From Apteryx mantelli (Eukaryota; Chordata; Aves; Apterygiformes; Apterygidae), in assembly GCF_036417845.1 (NCBI RefSeq), contig NC_089979.1:45826775-45890774 (forward strand): DNA of 64,000 bases. Reading direction: 5' to 3'. Below, piece by piece: positions 63,601 to 64,000 of this stretch. The position numbers and the translations under genes are program-made. Under the pieces are notes generated by a model. The model saw only the letters and a program-made list of their open reading frames with translations. It had not been told where the DNA came from and made no database searches. The stretch's first letter is position 1. Each line of letters starts with the position of its first letter.

Positions 63601-64000
63601 ATTCTGACATTTTGTTTTTTCACCTTTACCTGCCTTCTGGTTTGGGGCATGCTGAAGATTTGTGGGTCAGTCACAGAAATGTGCAGAGCTGTATTGACAT
63701 CAGTATAACTCACACAAAATTAAGCTCCACAGCCTTGCCAGTGGCTAAGCCAAGGCTGTCTGGGCTGTCACAGCTTGGATGGATAGGATAGTTCAAGGGA
63801 AATCATTCTCATAATTGGTGGTGGCAATTCATTAGGTGAACTCCTCTTTCTATGTTGACACTGGATCTCAGCCCCAGCCTATATGCATGTGCTGGTGACA
63901 TTTTTAGGGGAAGAAGAAAGGTCCTGCTCCCACGTACAACTCGTTTCACCAGGAGACGGGTTGGGCCAGCCAAATCCCATCCCTGGCATTGCATCCCACC
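60650..64000. other. Intergenic, no gene recognised
   Basis: A GC-rich shoulder at 60650-60800 after the enhancer-like block, then mixed sequence to the window end. Open frames at 62.7-63.1 kb exist on both strands without recognisable domains. No MRPS28 exon was recognised. Confidence 0.45.
62535..62640 (+). mobile_element. Possible old LINE 3' fragment (L2/L3-like)
   Basis: ATTGTAAGCTCCGGAAGGCA, GGGAGGATAACTCC resembles the ATTGTAAGCTCCTCGGGGCAGGGACC phrase near the 3' end of very old amniote LINEs. Short and diverged. Confidence 0.35.

Noticed and set aside
1..64000. CRISPR arrays, operons, phage or plasmid functions, endogenous viral genes, tRNA or rRNA genes
   Set aside because: Nothing of the kind was seen; the window is vertebrate chromosomal DNA with spliced gene structure and CR1-type repeats.
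58000..64000. Exons of MRPS28 or TPD52 (or STMN2 at the other end)
   Set aside because: These are HEY1 neighbours in mammals, but no translated stretch in the window resembles them; they probably lie outside.

Overview
The window looks like a bird (sauropsid) chromosome segment. It holds one gene that can be recognised with certainty, HEY1, on the minus strand at about 14.1-17.6 kb, and otherwise vertebrate-style non-coding DNA. Support for a bird or near relative comes from worn CR1-type LINE pieces (about 4.56, 54.6 and 58.0 kb), a low overall repeat load and compact introns in HEY1. The species cannot be named from the sequence alone.

HEY1 can be rebuilt completely: five coding exons (17314-17405, 17124-17199, 16955-17038, 16740-16821, 15372-15955, all minus), GT-AG introns of 114, 85, 133 and 784 bp, and a 918-nt reading frame for 305 residues. 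The product has the bHLH domain with the HEY-type glycine in the basic region, the Orange domain and the YRPW...TEIGAF tail. It is a Notch-effector transcriptional repressor. A likely 3' UTR runs down to poly(A) signals near 14.1 kb. The 5' end sits in a dense CpG island (about 16.86-18.13 kb) with RBPJ-type CGTGGGAA motifs, a CCAAT motif, a GC-box array, CGG/CCG tracts and a seven-copy GCTGC repeat.

Layout: 1-14.1 kb is the downstream flank (simple repeats, a CR1 remnant, an old LINE tail, an 18-bp palindrome). 14.1-17.6 kb is HEY1. 17.6-18.5 kb is its promoter island. 18.5-64 kb is a 45-kb upstream intergenic region with no recognisable protein gene. That region contains a long hairpin-like inverted repeat (28.0 kb), a perfect MEF2/TATA-type element (31.4 kb), a second small CpG island with a PBX/MEIS-like direct repeat (38.7-39.1 kb), several enhancer-looking blocks (23.9, 48.3, 52.0, 60.5 kb) and two worn CR1-type LINEs. 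In mammals HEY1 lies between STMN2 and MRPS28/TPD52; no exon of those genes was recognised here.

No CRISPR, phage, operon or other microbial system is present, and I see no convincing undescribed multi-gene system. The most interesting points are an in-frame upstream ATG in a strong context that would add a 57-residue alanine-rich leader to HEY1, the hairpin at 28.0 kb, and the regulatory-looking islands upstream.
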